From the NCBI GenBank assembly GCA_947623455.1, contig OX392536.1, forward strand, positions 31,625,465-31,689,464: DNA of 64,000 bases. Reading direction: 5' to 3'. The stretch comes from Mimachlamys varia. Taxonomy: Eukaryota > Mollusca > Bivalvia > Pectinida > Pectinidae. This document shows, one piece after another, positions 28,401-38,384 of the stretch. A program made the translations under genes and the position numbers. Position 1 is the first letter of the stretch. The number at the start of each line of letters is the position of its first letter. The notes under the pieces were generated by a model. That model was not told where the DNA came from. It worked only from the letters and a program-made list of their open reading frames with translations, and ran no database searches.

Positions 28401-31400
28401 ATTTGGCATTGTTAATCAAAGACGGTTTGATATGGAAGTATATTTAGCCATGTTTTTAACGTATCAAACCAGCATTAATTCTACTTTATGGAAGTTGGTA
28501 TAGAAGGTCCTTTCCTGTTGCCAATCAATACACTTGTATAGCGTGATATGCAGTTTGTATTGTCCTGGTTTAGGATCCCGGTCTATGGTGAATACTCTCA
28601 TTAGGTACCGGAAGGATAAAAAGATAAGAAATCCAGTTCACTCTTTCAGACGAAAAGAAAAAAAAATCAATTATATTTTTAATTTATTTTCTTCGCGATG
28701 AAGTCCTTAGGCATGCAATCTCTGTGACTTGCACGGACGCGTCCTCGGGTAAAATCGATATTGAGCGTGAATCAGGCTCGTATTTCATTATAATACGAAC
28801 GAAGCTTGGTGACATATAGTCGTTGATGTCAACAAACCAATAGCCAATTTCTGTGTTGGATTTCATTGCAGAAAACTCAAGCATATTATGGATTTGCATG
28901 ATGACAGTACATTAAAGAAAATGTTCGTTCTCGTATGTCTACATTGATTAGAGCACACCATACCGTATGTATGTGTACATCTGCGTGATAATATCTCGTA
29001 AGAGGTGTTGAAAGTTTCAAAGAACTAAATGGCTGTATGTATTAATGCATGAACAAAGACCCGTACAGCATCAGAGATTCGGTTAACGTCCTTCAAAAGG
29101 GACCCAGAAGAGAAAAAACTGGCTAGCTCTTTGCTGAACTTTATTTACCTTATGGCTTTTTGTTGGCGCAGTCATCTATTTCTATTTCAGCCGCTGTAAG
29201 AATATTGCAACAAGTAAGCATTCCGAACTATGCAGTTTCTAAGAAATGTAATTTATTACATTTTTATCAATGAAATATCGAAAATTACTCATTTTATAAA
29301 AGTGATGTTAGTGAAAAATATGATATAGAGAAAAATAATCCTTTTTCCTTTTTGACCAATTAGAACGCTGCTTATAAATTACGTTTGGGAAAATCAAAAG
29401 CTTTGCTATAAGATTGCAATAAGCATAATATCTAACAGTATCGTCTTTTTGTTTAACAATTGTTAATTCATTCATGTGAAAGTGCAGTCAAGCAATAACA
29501 TTCATACAACAACGGGTTCAAATCTCCTTAGACTTTTTCAGATGTATAGATATGTATGCATTTTCGCTGCTTTGTTACATGTAACCATAAACTGGTCATT
29601 TTAAACAGGTGTCCCTATAAACGGTCATATCTTCCCATTTATTTGACAGATCTTATTCAGATTTTGTCAAATGATATAAGTATACAGAGCCTATGATTTG
29701 TCATATTGCGCGTTTCCAAAATTATCACCATGGCAACACAAAACTGGCCTCGGATTGGCCGAAATATAGGATATTTTCAGACATATATCGAATTTGTTAT
29801 ATAGAGATATATATATAGAGGTATATGGGATGTAAATCATCACTATATATGTGTTGTTGCCATTACAAATATAAAAGTTATATTACAAATGATGGCCTTT
29901 GATTGGTCAAAAGTTTGGTATCAGTTGAGTATGACCAAATTTCGTATACAGAGCTATTAGGGGGAGCCCAACATCACTGTATAATTGGCATTGCCATGAC
30001 AACCATACTGAGGGAAATAGTTATCTGGCAATAGTCGAAATAAATATTTTCCGAATTTGGCGGAAATCGGTAAATAAGCGTATTCGGAATGCAAAGCACT
30101 AATGTAAAGTTGCTATGACAACCATGCTGAGGTCTCTGTTTGGCCGAAATTTACATATCGGATAATTTCGTCCACATTTAGTATAACACTCAGGTCACAG
30201 GGATTAAAACTTAATCAATTGATGCTTTACATGTATGAAGCAATAACAGGGGATATTAGTTAGTCCATAAACGACAGTTTGAGAGGTAACTGCTGTGATT
30301 CCCCTAGTCATTGTCTTGTATTAATACTTTTCTAGAAATGATGCCGGCTTCTGGAACATAACATACGTCTCGGTATACCAATTCAATATTTTATCATATG
30401 CAGTCATTCTTACATACTGTCACTATTGATTGCATCGACATAAACAAATAAATATTTTTTGCAATTGGTCCAAGCTCATGTCTCATACTATTCAAAACAT
30501 TGGTTGTCGAAGTGTTGTTTACCAGGCCCCCGCCATCAAAGAGATATAGATGCTGCCAGACACTTTCAGCTAACGACATAACGTAGGATATCTCTCCATA
30601 AACGATATAATGTAAGATGTTTCTCCATATTTATTTAGCCAAAATCAATATTAATATACCGTTTTTTATCTATTAAGGATGCAACGTTTTTAGCACTTTT
30701 CGTTTCCATTCTCTAAATGAATAATTATTCCTAATATCCAACGGGTAACAGTTCCTGTAACGATATTAAGAATACTTCCCTGTCAGCAACAGTCCCATCA
30801 CCATTAATATTTAATGCTAAAACCCGCTCCTTCTCGGCTACCAGAAAGAGTACAACGCTCAGACTAGTCGATTGAAGATGTCGAGGTGTCAGTCAAAAGT
30901 ACACCATGAACCATATCAGTACAGGGAAGTCGTCACTTGATCCTCTAGGTACAAACAATCCGAGTGATCCCTTGGGAGATGTGATGATGTACTAGGTCTC
31001 AAGTTATGTTGACGCATGCGCAACATCATCTGTTTTAAATTGCGTCCGTGTATTACTGTATTTTTAAACAGCGTTTTGCATACATTGTATATATAACGAA
31101 GAAACAAACTAAAATGTGAACAAGAGTTTTAATTGAAATAGTATTTAATTGTATTGTTCCTTACGGCATACGTTCGGTATAGTTGGCGCATACCCTTTTC
31201 TACCTCATGTTCATATACTTTTTTCTGCGTCTACGTTAGTTTAGAAATTTTTTATTCCAACCTTTTGATCTCTAGCATCACTGAAGAGTACAAGGGGGAA
31301 AAATCACAGTATAGGTAATTCCTATATCGAAAATTTTGAGGGTTTCTGAGATGTTACGACTCCGCGGTTGCGATCGATAAATAAAAGTGTGAATCATTAT

Positions 31401-34400
31401 AGCTTTTTAGAAAGGGAAATATATAGGGAATGTATGGAAGCTGTTCGTTTTTCTCTAGTATGAACGGAAAGTAGGTTTTTATGACTGTTTTGTAACGTGG
31501 TCGAGGTATTGTCCGCCACGGAGTTGCAAACCTTCTCTCTTTTCAGTGTCGATTTTTTGTGAAATTTAACCGCTTAACGTATCAAGCTGAAATTTGGCAG
31601 TTATTTTCATTACGGTTTTAGATGATTAATAACATAAAAAGAAAGTTGGGAAATTTAGTTGATATATTTTATTCTATTTTTCAAATTTCGCTATATTCTA
31701 TTATATATATATACATTGTATATGGTTATTATCCTGGCCACATGTGCCTGTGGGAAAAACAGCTGTATGGTGCAGTTTAATTCATTTTTCGGCATACTGT
31801 ATATATTATTAAATTTAAAAGGTGCAGCATATATCTGAGTTACGTCATCTTTAATTTAATTCTATCTCATTTCAGGAATTCGTCATGGGGCTATCAGTAT
31901 TATCTCGCGGGACACTACAAGAGAGGTTACAGTGGGCGTTTAGCCTGTATGATATCAACGGAGACGGCATCATAACGAAGGAAGAAATGAACGATATAGT
32001 GTCAGCAATATACGAAATGATGGGCAGATTCTCAGAACCAACCGTAGACGAAACAACAGCTCGAGATCATGTCGACAGAGTATTCCAGGTAAGTGTAGTT
32101 CTATAATTACTTTCAGGTAAGTCTAGTTCTAAAATTACTTTCAGGTAAGTGTAGTTCTATAATTACTTGCCCATTGCTCGTTCACATATGAGCATAATCA
32201 CGTTCAAATGGATATGATCGTAGTTTCATCAGTGCAATTTAAACATTTGCCCTCCACGTAAGAAGTGCGACTAGTGTTAGAAGTAAATGCATTTTATATT
32301 CACTGATGTTGCAGGAACTTCAAAGTACTTCTAAATTAGAATAGATATAAAGTACAAACAGCAGGCGTCGTTAAATATATAATAATAATAATTATGTAAT
32401 CGATTCGTATCCATGCCGGCATGAATACTGTAACATTTATGCCATTTAATCCTTGTATGTTCTTGCAATCCCGTTATGATCTTACAAACATGCTTGTAGT
32501 GTATTGATTACACAAACGTTTAATATAGGACTGTACAATTGTGTAGGACTTAAAAAATGCAATATCATAATATTTCAGACAATTCTAGTGTCACAGCAAT
32601 CAAACCAACTAAACTTTAGTAGGACAGGGTGGTATTGTTCCTGTAAAACTTCCCTAAATCGCAGAACTGATGCTGACAATATAGCACCACAGTACCATAC
32701 TTAAATATACACTCTAAAACCTCAGCTTAAATATTTTAAAACATTCGTATTCACACACTTCAAAATCTTTCGTTTTTGACTCCGATGTTAGCCTAACCTG
32801 TTTTTAAGAATTAAAGTGCTCTTCATCGAGTATGTGTTAATATGACACGGTAACTAAAATTTGTAAACGTTTTCTACGAACGGTGATCTGTCGTTACAAT
32901 GGGTAGACATTTTTTTAGAGAATAGTGAAGCGTTAACAAAACCATAATCCGAACTCAAAATCGATTAAACCAGTGGCAAAATATGAAAAAAGGAAACATT
33001 TACAGAGACCCTTGTAAAAGTACAACAAGATAAGACCAGGAAGAATTTGAAGCATGGGAAAAACACTTGCTTTTTTTGTCCAAAAGTTATGTGTTGGAAT
33101 TGGACAATGGGTTGCGATATGGAACGATATAAATATGAGCTGTTGACTATTCAATCGAATAATGCATGTATCGCAGTGTATAAAGTCTATGTTATGATAA
33201 ATGGTATCACGTGGAAGTTATTAGTTGATATATGGGCAACATGGATACAACTCATTCATTAAGTGGTAATGCTGGTGCTTCACTGGGTTTAAAGAATGTG
33301 TTAGAAAATTACACTAAATGAAAAAAATACAAATCTGCATTTATATGCTTTTGTAATTTTTTTAAATATTCATGGTGATATAAGTAATACATGCACAAAG
33401 TGCAATGTTTAAACATAAAGTAGCCTTACAAAATAAATGAAATATAAAAAAAAGGTAAAAAACATTTCCGATTTGCTTATAAGTCATGCTCGCTAATAAA
33501 TCACTAGTAGTACTAGCAAAAGGCATCAAACCGGTATAAATGTTCTGGTACTTGGATTATCTCTCAATTCTGATAGGTATATTACAATAACATCGAAATG
33601 CTACGTGTAATTTACCATCTCTCTATATTGAAACATAAATCATACATGTATAAAGTATATTGTCTATAGAACAGAGCTGGAAATGCTTAAAGAGTTTATT
33701 GTTTCTAAAAGCAAACTAATTTCAGATCCTTCAGCATACTTTAACCTTTCGGTCATATCTCCGACTGAAACAGAAGACGACTAAATTATTGTTTAGATTT
33801 GATTTACAGTGGCTTATTACATTTTAAATATTTTGATAGCTGTTATTGCTTATATCTCTTATTGCTTAAATTGTTCTTTCGAAGATTGGTTTTGCTTTTA
33901 TTTTCTTTAATATCCTATCGACAACATAAGTTATTTCAAGGACAGTAAACTTACCATTTATTGACATGAATTTATTCTCAGTTGTTCACTTTCCTTTGTC
34001 ATGACGTATGAAACAATTTGCTGTATATTGTTTATATTATAGTGGCAGCTACATTGTATGGTGTTGCAATTTACTTCCGTATGTGGTGTTCCTATTTCAA
34101 ACAGATTATAGCAATACCAATCACAGTAGAACATCGACAATTATCTGAAATGTACTAGAATGCAATAACAGGCTGTCACAAAACCAAAATATTATTGATA
34201 TTTAGCTGCATGCAAATCTAACAGATTCAACGGTAAAAACTGTCAAACCGCCAATATCAAGACATTGGGATGGGGGATTAGCATCGTATACTTGTTTGAT
34301 AACTGCTGAATAGATGTCATGATTTGGGCTACATGACATGTGTCAATTTATATTATAAGGTCATGTGAATCCATGGTAAAGTTATACGTCCTAGAACTTT

Positions 34401-35271
34401 GTTAAAATTTCAAAACGATCGAAATATTATCCATAGACAAGGAGTAACAGCGCCCATGTACATCTAGTAATAAAAATTCGGTAGATTTTGTAAATATATA
34501 TATTGTTTTCATAAATACCTTTTATATTTCTAGAAAATGGATTTAAATAAAGATGGCGTCATATCATTAGAAGAGTTTATGGATACATGCCGGAGGGTAA
34601 GTTATATTATAATTAGTAATATGTTATACGTACCGGAGAGAGAGATAGTGGTATATCATTTGGAATATTAAAATATAATGATATATTATGCACTTATCAA
34701 TTATACGAATATGAAGGTTTAATAGTGTCTGTACATTAAGCTTTATTAGAAATGTCCAATTCAGTATTCATTATCAATTATATTTCTTATTTACTTTAAT
34801 AAGCAATATAGCGGAATAATTTACGAGGAAAACTGGATATTGCTTATCTATCGAATGTATACCTTTATATACATATATGTTTTAACTAATATGTCAGACC
34901 AGATATTAACAACAAGTGGTCTGGTTAAATCGACGGCAACTGTGTAAATTAGTTATACGCATTTTAAATGTCAAGCTTACATTATGTAAGTAAACAATGG
35001 AAGCATATGGAATATTAAAATGCATGACATACGCAGGACAGAACTATTTTGTTTGAGATTAACAAGCCAATAAGCATAATGCTAATGACGTACCCATCAA
35101 ATTATTTGCTTTGCATAAATGGCTGTTTCAAATGTTGATAGAAAATAAAGAAAACAAAAAAAACGAAAATATTTTTAGCTTAATATACATGTATGTCTAA
35201 TATTGCCTTTCTTTTATTTTCAGGACGAAAATATAACTAAAGGCATGGCAATATTTGATACTGTACTTTAG
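1409..35271 (+). CDS. KCNIP: Kv channel-interacting protein (KChIP-like), 7 coding exons, complete
   Basis: Joined exons are 1409-1442, 9767-9891, 18397-18466, 19725-19795, 31876-32088, 34534-34596 and 35224-35271. They total 624 nt and encode 207 aa, and every junction has GT..AG and matching phase. KChIPs are cytosolic four-EF-hand neuronal calcium sensors that bind the N-terminus of Kv4 channels and tune A-type K+ current; some also act as transcriptional regulators. Seen here: the family-typical YRGFK segment, EF1 disabled by a Cys-Pro in its loop, then complete 12-residue loops for EF2 ([12 protein letters not shown]), EF3 ([12 protein letters not shown]) and EF4 ([12 protein letters not shown]), ending in DENI...F-DTVL. 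The length suits the family (about 200-250 aa). The N-terminus is only about 20 residues before the conserved core, so this is a short isoform; vertebrate KChIPs vary most there by alternative first exons. Assignment to one vertebrate paralogue is not possible by eye. Introns reach about 12 kb. No convincing AATAAA was found near the stop; ATTAAA occurs at 35293. Confidence 0.93.
4390..4612 (+). mobile_element. tRNA-derived SINE
   Basis: A tRNA-like head carries a pol III A box (TGGTCGAGTGG, 4400-4410) and B box (GTTCGAATCC, 4460-4469). It is followed by a non-tRNA body and a tail around TGACCCTGGCTGTTCATAGG and ACGTTAAACAAAATAAACC. The layout is that of tRNA SINEs common in bivalve genomes; the exact family was not identified. 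Lengthy sequence follows the B box, so it is not a functional tRNA gene. Confidence 0.75.
4749..5104 (+). repeat. 26-bp minisatellite, about 13 copies
   Basis: Tandem units close to GAGCTTCAATAGGAGATAAA followed by CAATCT, with point variants and a few 1-bp deletions. It lies in KChIP intron 1. A period of 26 is not a multiple of three and no frame stays open, so it is non-coding. Confidence 0.9.
9767..9891 (+). CDS. KCNIP: KChIP coding exon 2
   Basis: Starts after TTTCCTTTACAG and ends CAG|GTAAGC. Two bases complete the Asp codon; 41 codons follow, reading [17 protein letters not shown]... and ending [12 protein letters not shown]. This is the conserved KChIP segment just before EF1 (vertebrate counterparts read ..RPEGL..F.KKELQ.LYRGFK). 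It ends in phase 0, matching exon 3. Confidence 0.93.
10911..11150 (-). mobile_element. tRNA-derived SINE, minus strand
   Basis: On the minus strand an A-box-like TGGTCTAGTGTTAGG (about 11134-11148) leads into GCCGGGCTCGTGACC and a decayed B box (GGGTTGCGGGT, 11103-11113). A long body follows, ending in GCGGTATATAAGAACCTCG and an AATTATTATTG tail. Head, body and ATT-rich tail fit a tRNA SINE. Confidence 0.7.
13818..13962. mobile_element. Short foldback MITE
   Basis: About 145 bp that fold back on themselves. The left end GGCCCGAGATCATGAAACAA pairs imperfectly with the right end GATCATGGAGCAAAC (read on the minus strand). Both arms continue through a TTAGATTTAAGTTT-like stretch and an ATTGG/CCAAT pair to a central GTAACG/CGTTAC. 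No transposase is encoded. The overlapping open frames on both strands are products of the symmetry. Confidence 0.7.
16597..16626 (+). repeat. CTG trinucleotide microsatellite
   Basis: An almost pure run of GCT/CTG units with one CCG interruption. No open reading frame of note runs through it, so it is taken as an intronic microsatellite. Confidence 0.85.
17190..17410 (+). repeat. Dispersed repeat, copy 1
   Basis: Shares ordered blocks with 24370-24580: GTGATTTYCGGT, TTCAACTTCTCAA, AAGGTCATA, AGTGGTATAT or AGGTGGTATAT, TCTGAGAGTGGAATAACACA or a close variant. The two copies are diverged and in the same orientation, indicating an old dispersed element. Confidence 0.6.
17650..17822 (+). repeat. 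37-bp minisatellite, about 5 copies
   Basis: Units read GCACGCACTGTAAACAAAAT then GACAAGTAAACGAAACA with small changes. The minus-strand open frame here is simply the repeat read through. Confidence 0.88.
18397..18466 (+). CDS. KCNIP: KChIP coding exon 3 (EF1 region)
   Basis: Starts after GGTTACAG and ends GGT G|GTATGT. Encodes [20 protein letters not shown] plus PQG and one base of an Asp codon. The Cys-Pro pair in the first EF loop is the family mark of a non-binding EF1. Phase 1 fits exon 4. Confidence 0.95.
18467..19724 (+). other. KChIP intron 3
   Basis: A 1.26-kb intron bounded by GTATGT and TTTCAG. It carries two TGACGTCA octamers (18504 and 18529) within 70 bp of the donor. Nothing else was recognised. 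Confidence 0.8.
19725..19795 (+). CDS. KCNIP: KChIP coding exon 4 (EF2)
   Basis: Two bases complete an Asp codon, then [12 protein letters not shown] and the EF2 loop [11 protein letters not shown], ending GAG|GTATGT. The twelfth loop residue (Glu) comes from exon 5, so the intron cuts the loop between positions 11 and 12. Confidence 0.95.
21708..21862 (+). mobile_element. Degenerate tRNA-derived SINE fragment
   Basis: GTGCTCAGTGAATCTCG followed by CTTGCCTTTCACTAAGGCGG and a B-box-like GGTTTTCGATTCGGG resemble a decayed tRNA head. Downstream, TACCCCGAGTATTTCGATTT and CCTCCAACAATAATACCCCA resemble SINE body segments that recur in mollusc genomes. The A box is weak, so the ends are approximate. 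Confidence 0.5.
22795..23510 (+). repeat. Tandem repeat array of about 60-bp units in two subfamilies
   Basis: The left half repeats GGGCCAATCTCGGGAATTGA, TAGTTCCCACGCAGAGTA at about 60 bp. From about 23170 the units change to a higher-order form alternating AAGGCCAACCTCGGAGGATG with AGTAAGCCCAACTTCATAGT and 'tagtctaccagcaggg'. The minus-strand open frame at 22766-23173 is a by-product of the period. Confidence 0.85.
24370..24580 (+). repeat. Dispersed repeat, copy 2
   Basis: Second copy of the element at 17190-17410 (GTGATTTCCGGT, TTCAACTTCTCAA, AAGGTCATACACTAC, GAGAGTGGAATAACACA). Both copies lie in introns of the same gene and in the same orientation. Confidence 0.6.
25950..26235 (+). repeat. 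56-bp AT-rich tandem repeat, about 5 copies
   Basis: Units contain GTTAACTGTTCCCAGACTTT, AAATAGTAAATATATACTTT and TAATGGTCAATATGGC, decaying towards the right end. Intronic and non-coding. Confidence 0.85.
26474..26895. mobile_element. Inverted-repeat (foldback) element
   Basis: The left arm ATACCTTACTGCC...ACAAGTCATCACTCTAACG (about 26476-26517) is matched in inverse orientation by CGTTAGAGTGATGACTTGTC...GCAGTAAGGTAT (about 26849-26890). About 330 bp separate the arms. No coding capacity for a transposase; probably a non-autonomous DNA element. Confidence 0.6.
29690..30170 (+). repeat. Diverged tandem repeat, about 125-130-bp period
   Basis: The string 'ATTGCCATGACAACCATACT' and relatives recur near 29730, 29855, 29985 and 30115, each followed at a distance by a GGCCGAAAT-like segment. 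Old, diverged tandem copies; the period is approximate. Confidence 0.5.
31876..32088 (+). CDS. KCNIP: KChIP coding exon 5 (end of EF2, EF3)
   Basis: Starts after CATTTCAG and ends CAG|GTAAGT, 71 codons in phase 0. It opens [13 protein letters not shown], which completes EF2, continues [20 protein letters not shown] (canonical EF3) and ends [10 protein letters not shown]. It aligns along its whole length with vertebrate KChIPs. The donor sits in a 28-bp triplicated repeat (separate entry). Confidence 0.96.
32086..32160 (+). repeat. Triplicated splice donor, 28-bp repeat
   Basis: Three copies of CAGGTAAGTGTAGTTCTATA followed by ATTACTTT. The CAG|GTAAGK junctions fall at 32089, 32117 and 32145. 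Copies 2 and 3 are each preceded by TTACTTTCAG, so each is both a plausible acceptor and a donor. Use of a downstream donor adds an in-frame stop (GTA AGT GTA GTT CTA TAA). Confidence 0.92.
32089..34533 (+). other. KChIP intron 5
   Basis: A 2.4-kb intron ending TTATATTTCTAG. It begins with the triplicated donor and contains one copy of a dispersed repeat (32917-33045). Nothing else coding was seen. Confidence 0.8.
32917..33045 (+). repeat. Dispersed repeat family R1, copy a
   Basis: Core 'AACAAAACCATAATCCGAAC' preceded by GAAGCGTT and followed by TCAAAATCGATTAAACCAG and a body ending AGATAAGACCAGG. The same string occurs at five further places in the window on both strands. Confidence 0.75.
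34534..34596 (+). CDS. KCNIP: KChIP coding exon 6 (EF4)
   Basis: Starts after TTTCTAG and ends AGG|GTAAGT, 21 codons in phase 0. Encodes [20 protein letters not shown] plus R, with a complete, canonical EF4 loop ([12 protein letters not shown]). Confidence 0.95.
34597..35223 (+). other. KChIP intron 6
   Basis: A 627-bp AT-rich intron ending in a T-rich tract and TTTTCAG. No other feature was seen. Confidence 0.85.
35224..35271 (+). CDS. KCNIP: KChIP coding exon 7 (C-terminus)
   Basis: Starts after TTATTTTCAG. Encodes [15 protein letters not shown] and a TAG stop. Vertebrate KChIPs end DENI(M)..MQLFENVI, so this is the true C-terminus. Confidence 0.95.
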   Translation, partial: DENITKGMAIFDTVL

Positions 35272-37200
35272 ATATTTATTAAAAGAACTATTATTAAAAA
35301 TGACAATTCACAATTGGCTGAAAAAGTGACCAGGGATGTTGGATCCCTGCGGCGCTGAGTGGTGAATGACGTGTACCTGGCAAACTTACTGAGTGAAACG
35401 TTCCGAGGAGTGTACATTTTCAGACATTATCACCTCAGTGGTGCGGAGTACATATATATGTGTATTCTGCACGCCATAATCAAACAGATGGAATGTTTCA
35501 TCAGCACAAAGCCCAATTCTTTTTTATACGATCTCGAATGTTTGTCACTGAATGAACTTGCATACTTTGAATGATTTGATAACCTTGCGTCTGTTTGCAT
35601 ACTTTTACCATAATGATGATTTTTACTAATCACTGAAGTTTACTGTGACGGATCGACGCCATTTTGTCTAGTTACGATATCTTGCCTCCAATGGGCGAAG
35701 ACCTTGCTAAGGTCAACCGACCGTATTTTTTCGGTGAAAATTTGATCACATTGGACTTCAGTAGCACGTTTCTTTCCATTTTTTTTGTGATTTAATGTGT
35801 AAATGCAGTATGTTGTTCACTTTAAACAAATGCACCATATGATGAGCTTCTGAATTCACTTAGTATGACCAAGAACAACACAAAATTAGATAAAACGAGT
35901 ACTTGTCACTTTTTGCAGTTTTTGTGATGAATACGATACATTTTTCAATGTAAGTAATATCTGTTAAAAACATTTTATTTAAAAATTATTCTTGGAGAAA
36001 TACAAAACAAATATATCAGAAGCGAAAATTCACATATCATAATATCTTTATCTGGTTATTAATTCAAATATAATTCAGCAGGTGCTTTCTTTTTATCGAT
36101 AAGGTACGGGCATTAGTTAATGCTTGTTATGCCAACTGAGATATGCCGTAGCACGTATTGCCAAACCATAGAAGTATACTCCCCATTGTATTATGTTTTA
36201 ATATGACTAAACCTCCAAAATTTGTGTGCTGAAGCATATTGATTTTATTGAAGTACGTTCGTAATATTGACACAAATTGATCATATGGACGTTTGTTGGT
36301 TGTGTGCCGTGTCACGTTGTTGTTTACGAGGTAGAATGAATATACAAGAGAAAAGAAGGTTATTAATTGGTGCAGTAGAATCTCACACTGTTCACCAATA
36401 AGAACCTTATGTTTGTTACATACTTACGGACTCCGGTCTTTTTTTTTCCCTTTTTATCTTACCCTTTTAAATGTTAAATACGTCACTGTTTATAGTGTGC
36501 AATATGTCACTGTCTACAGTGTGATATACATCATTGTTTACAGTGTGTAATACGTCACTGATAACAGTGTAATGGATATCACTGTTCACTGGGTGAAATA
36601 CGTCACTGTTTACAGTGTTGTACGTTATTGTATATTATGGTGATACAATTGTTCTTGACTTTTTGTTTTTTTGTTTTATTACATCTTGTGACTATTTGCC
36701 GGATTTTGTAGGCGAATGGATAAGACTACAATGTTACTTTCTTCATGATATAAACATTCGAACCTTATAATAATACTTGTTGTTGTTTTTTTCAAATTTA
36801 ACTAACCATACAGTCTTTACATAGACAAATAGAAGGAAATACAAAGCTACTGATATGACAGTCAACGGTGAAAACAGGATGGATCATTATACAACATGCT
36901 TTGTACTTCCGATGTATGTACAAAGGGAGACAACATATGTTACACCATTGTTTGGTCTTAAGTTAATTGTGAACTTCTCTACAGGTAATCCGAGAAATCA
37001 AGATACCTCCACAACGAATTCCTTGTCCGATGCCAAGTTTGCAGATTTCGACTTAAATGATTGAGGATGACCTCATTCTATACTGGTTCTTAAAGTTTCT
37101 GAACTTCAGATACTTGATGCATGGAAGATGTATCCATTATTTTCGTTAGTGTCGTTTAATCAAGCACCCAACGAACCATATTAGTTTATAAATAATAATA
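35272..37200. other. Intergenic spacer / KChIP 3' UTR
   Basis: Lies between the KChIP stop and the convergent minus-strand secreted-protein gene. ATTAAA at 35293 is a possible early poly(A) signal; no AATAAA was found soon after the stop. It contains a palindromic 25-bp tandem repeat at 36475-36630. No gene was recognised. Confidence 0.5.
36475..36630 (+). repeat. Palindromic 25-bp tandem repeat
   Basis: About six units of AATACGTCACTGTTTACAGT followed by GTG. Each unit contains CACTGT...ACAGTG, an inverted pair, so every repeat can form a small hairpin. Confidence 0.85.
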
Positions 37201-37222
37201 TTGAAAGAGTAAGATTATCCAC

Positions 37223-37228
37223 TTTATT
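37223..37228 (-). terminator. Candidate poly(A) signal of Met/Gly-rich secreted protein gene
   Basis: AATAAA on the minus strand, about 440 nt downstream of the TAA in the proposed terminal exon. It is the first AATAAA noticed after that stop. An ATTAAA overlaps the stop itself and could serve instead. Confidence 0.4.
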
Positions 37229-37665
37229 TTTGTCAAATTCAAGATTTTGTACAGTTCACATCTCAAATATAGCATGGAGCTACATGTAGTAGTACGTTAA
37301 CACGTATCATTGATGCAACACTATGAGTGACTATGATAAACACAGATACATCTGCTGAAGGAAGATAGTACGCTAGCTAACTCCACATAAAACATAGTAT
37401 TGTAGTTAATACGATTTCCCTCGATTTTTCGTTATTTAAATAAATGCTGTTATTTGTATAAAAAATATTATGTATCATTTTTTAAAAGATAAGAAACAAT
37501 TATGTGCTTTTTTTAACAAATGCATCACTTTTCAAAATTAATATCTGAGTTATAACTGTAAGACATTTCGAAATGATGTCATTTCCGAGCAGACCGAAAT
37601 GTCCGTGTTTAATTTGCACAATGGCACATTTTATGGAAACGCTCTCATGAGGTCTTCTGTTGATT

Positions 37666-37691
37666 TTAATATGATCCCCTCTTCTTATGAT
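37666..37691 (-). CDS. Met/Gly-rich secreted protein, terminal coding exon
   Basis: On the minus strand TTATTTCTTCTTTGCAG is a strong acceptor. With the phase-1 end of the main exon the reading is Tyr-His-Lys-Lys-Arg-Gly-Ser-Tyr-stop. The short basic tail ending in Tyr resembles the basic C-termini reported for shematrins (RKKKY-type). No other exon was needed to close the frame. Confidence 0.62.
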
Positions 37692-38384
37692 CTGCAAAGA
37701 AGAAATAACACAGAATCGTTACTTTGAAGTCATTCGCAAAGCTTATATCAGAAGTACACATACAATAGGTAATTCATATAAGCTTACTTGTGTATCGAGA
37801 ATGTCAATTTGAGCCCAGAGAATGTTGCAGTAACATGAAATATATTTTTTATGTAATTTAACTATCATTATTATCAGCATTATTGATATTATTAGTACAC
37901 GTTAAACCACTCATTAACAAAAGAACGATTATTAGGGCGAATATATAATTGACAATAACAAATGTAAAATAAAAACATCAATACAAAAACTCGAAGGTAA
38001 AACATTGTCGGAGTAAATGTATGAACTACTAGTCCATCTTTGTATTACAAACGATATACTTAACAAATATTGCATGGCACTGAGATTAATATGGGAGTTT
38101 ATTGACTGGTCAGTCACCCAAAACTATGTATATGGACCGAAACGAAGCGAAGTTGCAGTTCATATACATATTCTTGGGTGACTCACCAGCCTCTTTACTA
38201 CCATATTGCCCTCTGTGGCATGCAATATTTGTTATATTATATCGAATCTACCCAACTCGACCATGCAACGCAAATATATTACTGTCAGACGCCATTATGC
38301 TCACTGTCTAGGAACAAAGTGACATCACTACATTGTATATAACGTCACTAAATAAGACGGGAAAAAAATGCAACATTGACTTAC
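37692..38384 (-). other. Phase-1 intron of Met/Gly-rich gene
   Basis: Donor ATGT|GTAAGT at the main exon and acceptor TTTGCAG before the terminal exon, 693 bp. The open frame running 25 codons past the donor is read-through. Confidence 0.6.

Larger units (their letters stand above)
19796..31875 (+). other. KChIP intron 4
   Basis: A 12.1-kb intron, the largest here. It holds a degraded SINE (21708-21862), long tandem repeats (22795-23510), a dispersed repeat (24370-24580), a 56-bp tandem array (25950-26235), an inverted-repeat element (26474-26895) and diverged repeats near 29690-30170. A homeodomain-core-rich stretch at 25140-25380 is noted as a finding. No additional coding exon was recognised. 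Confidence 0.7.
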
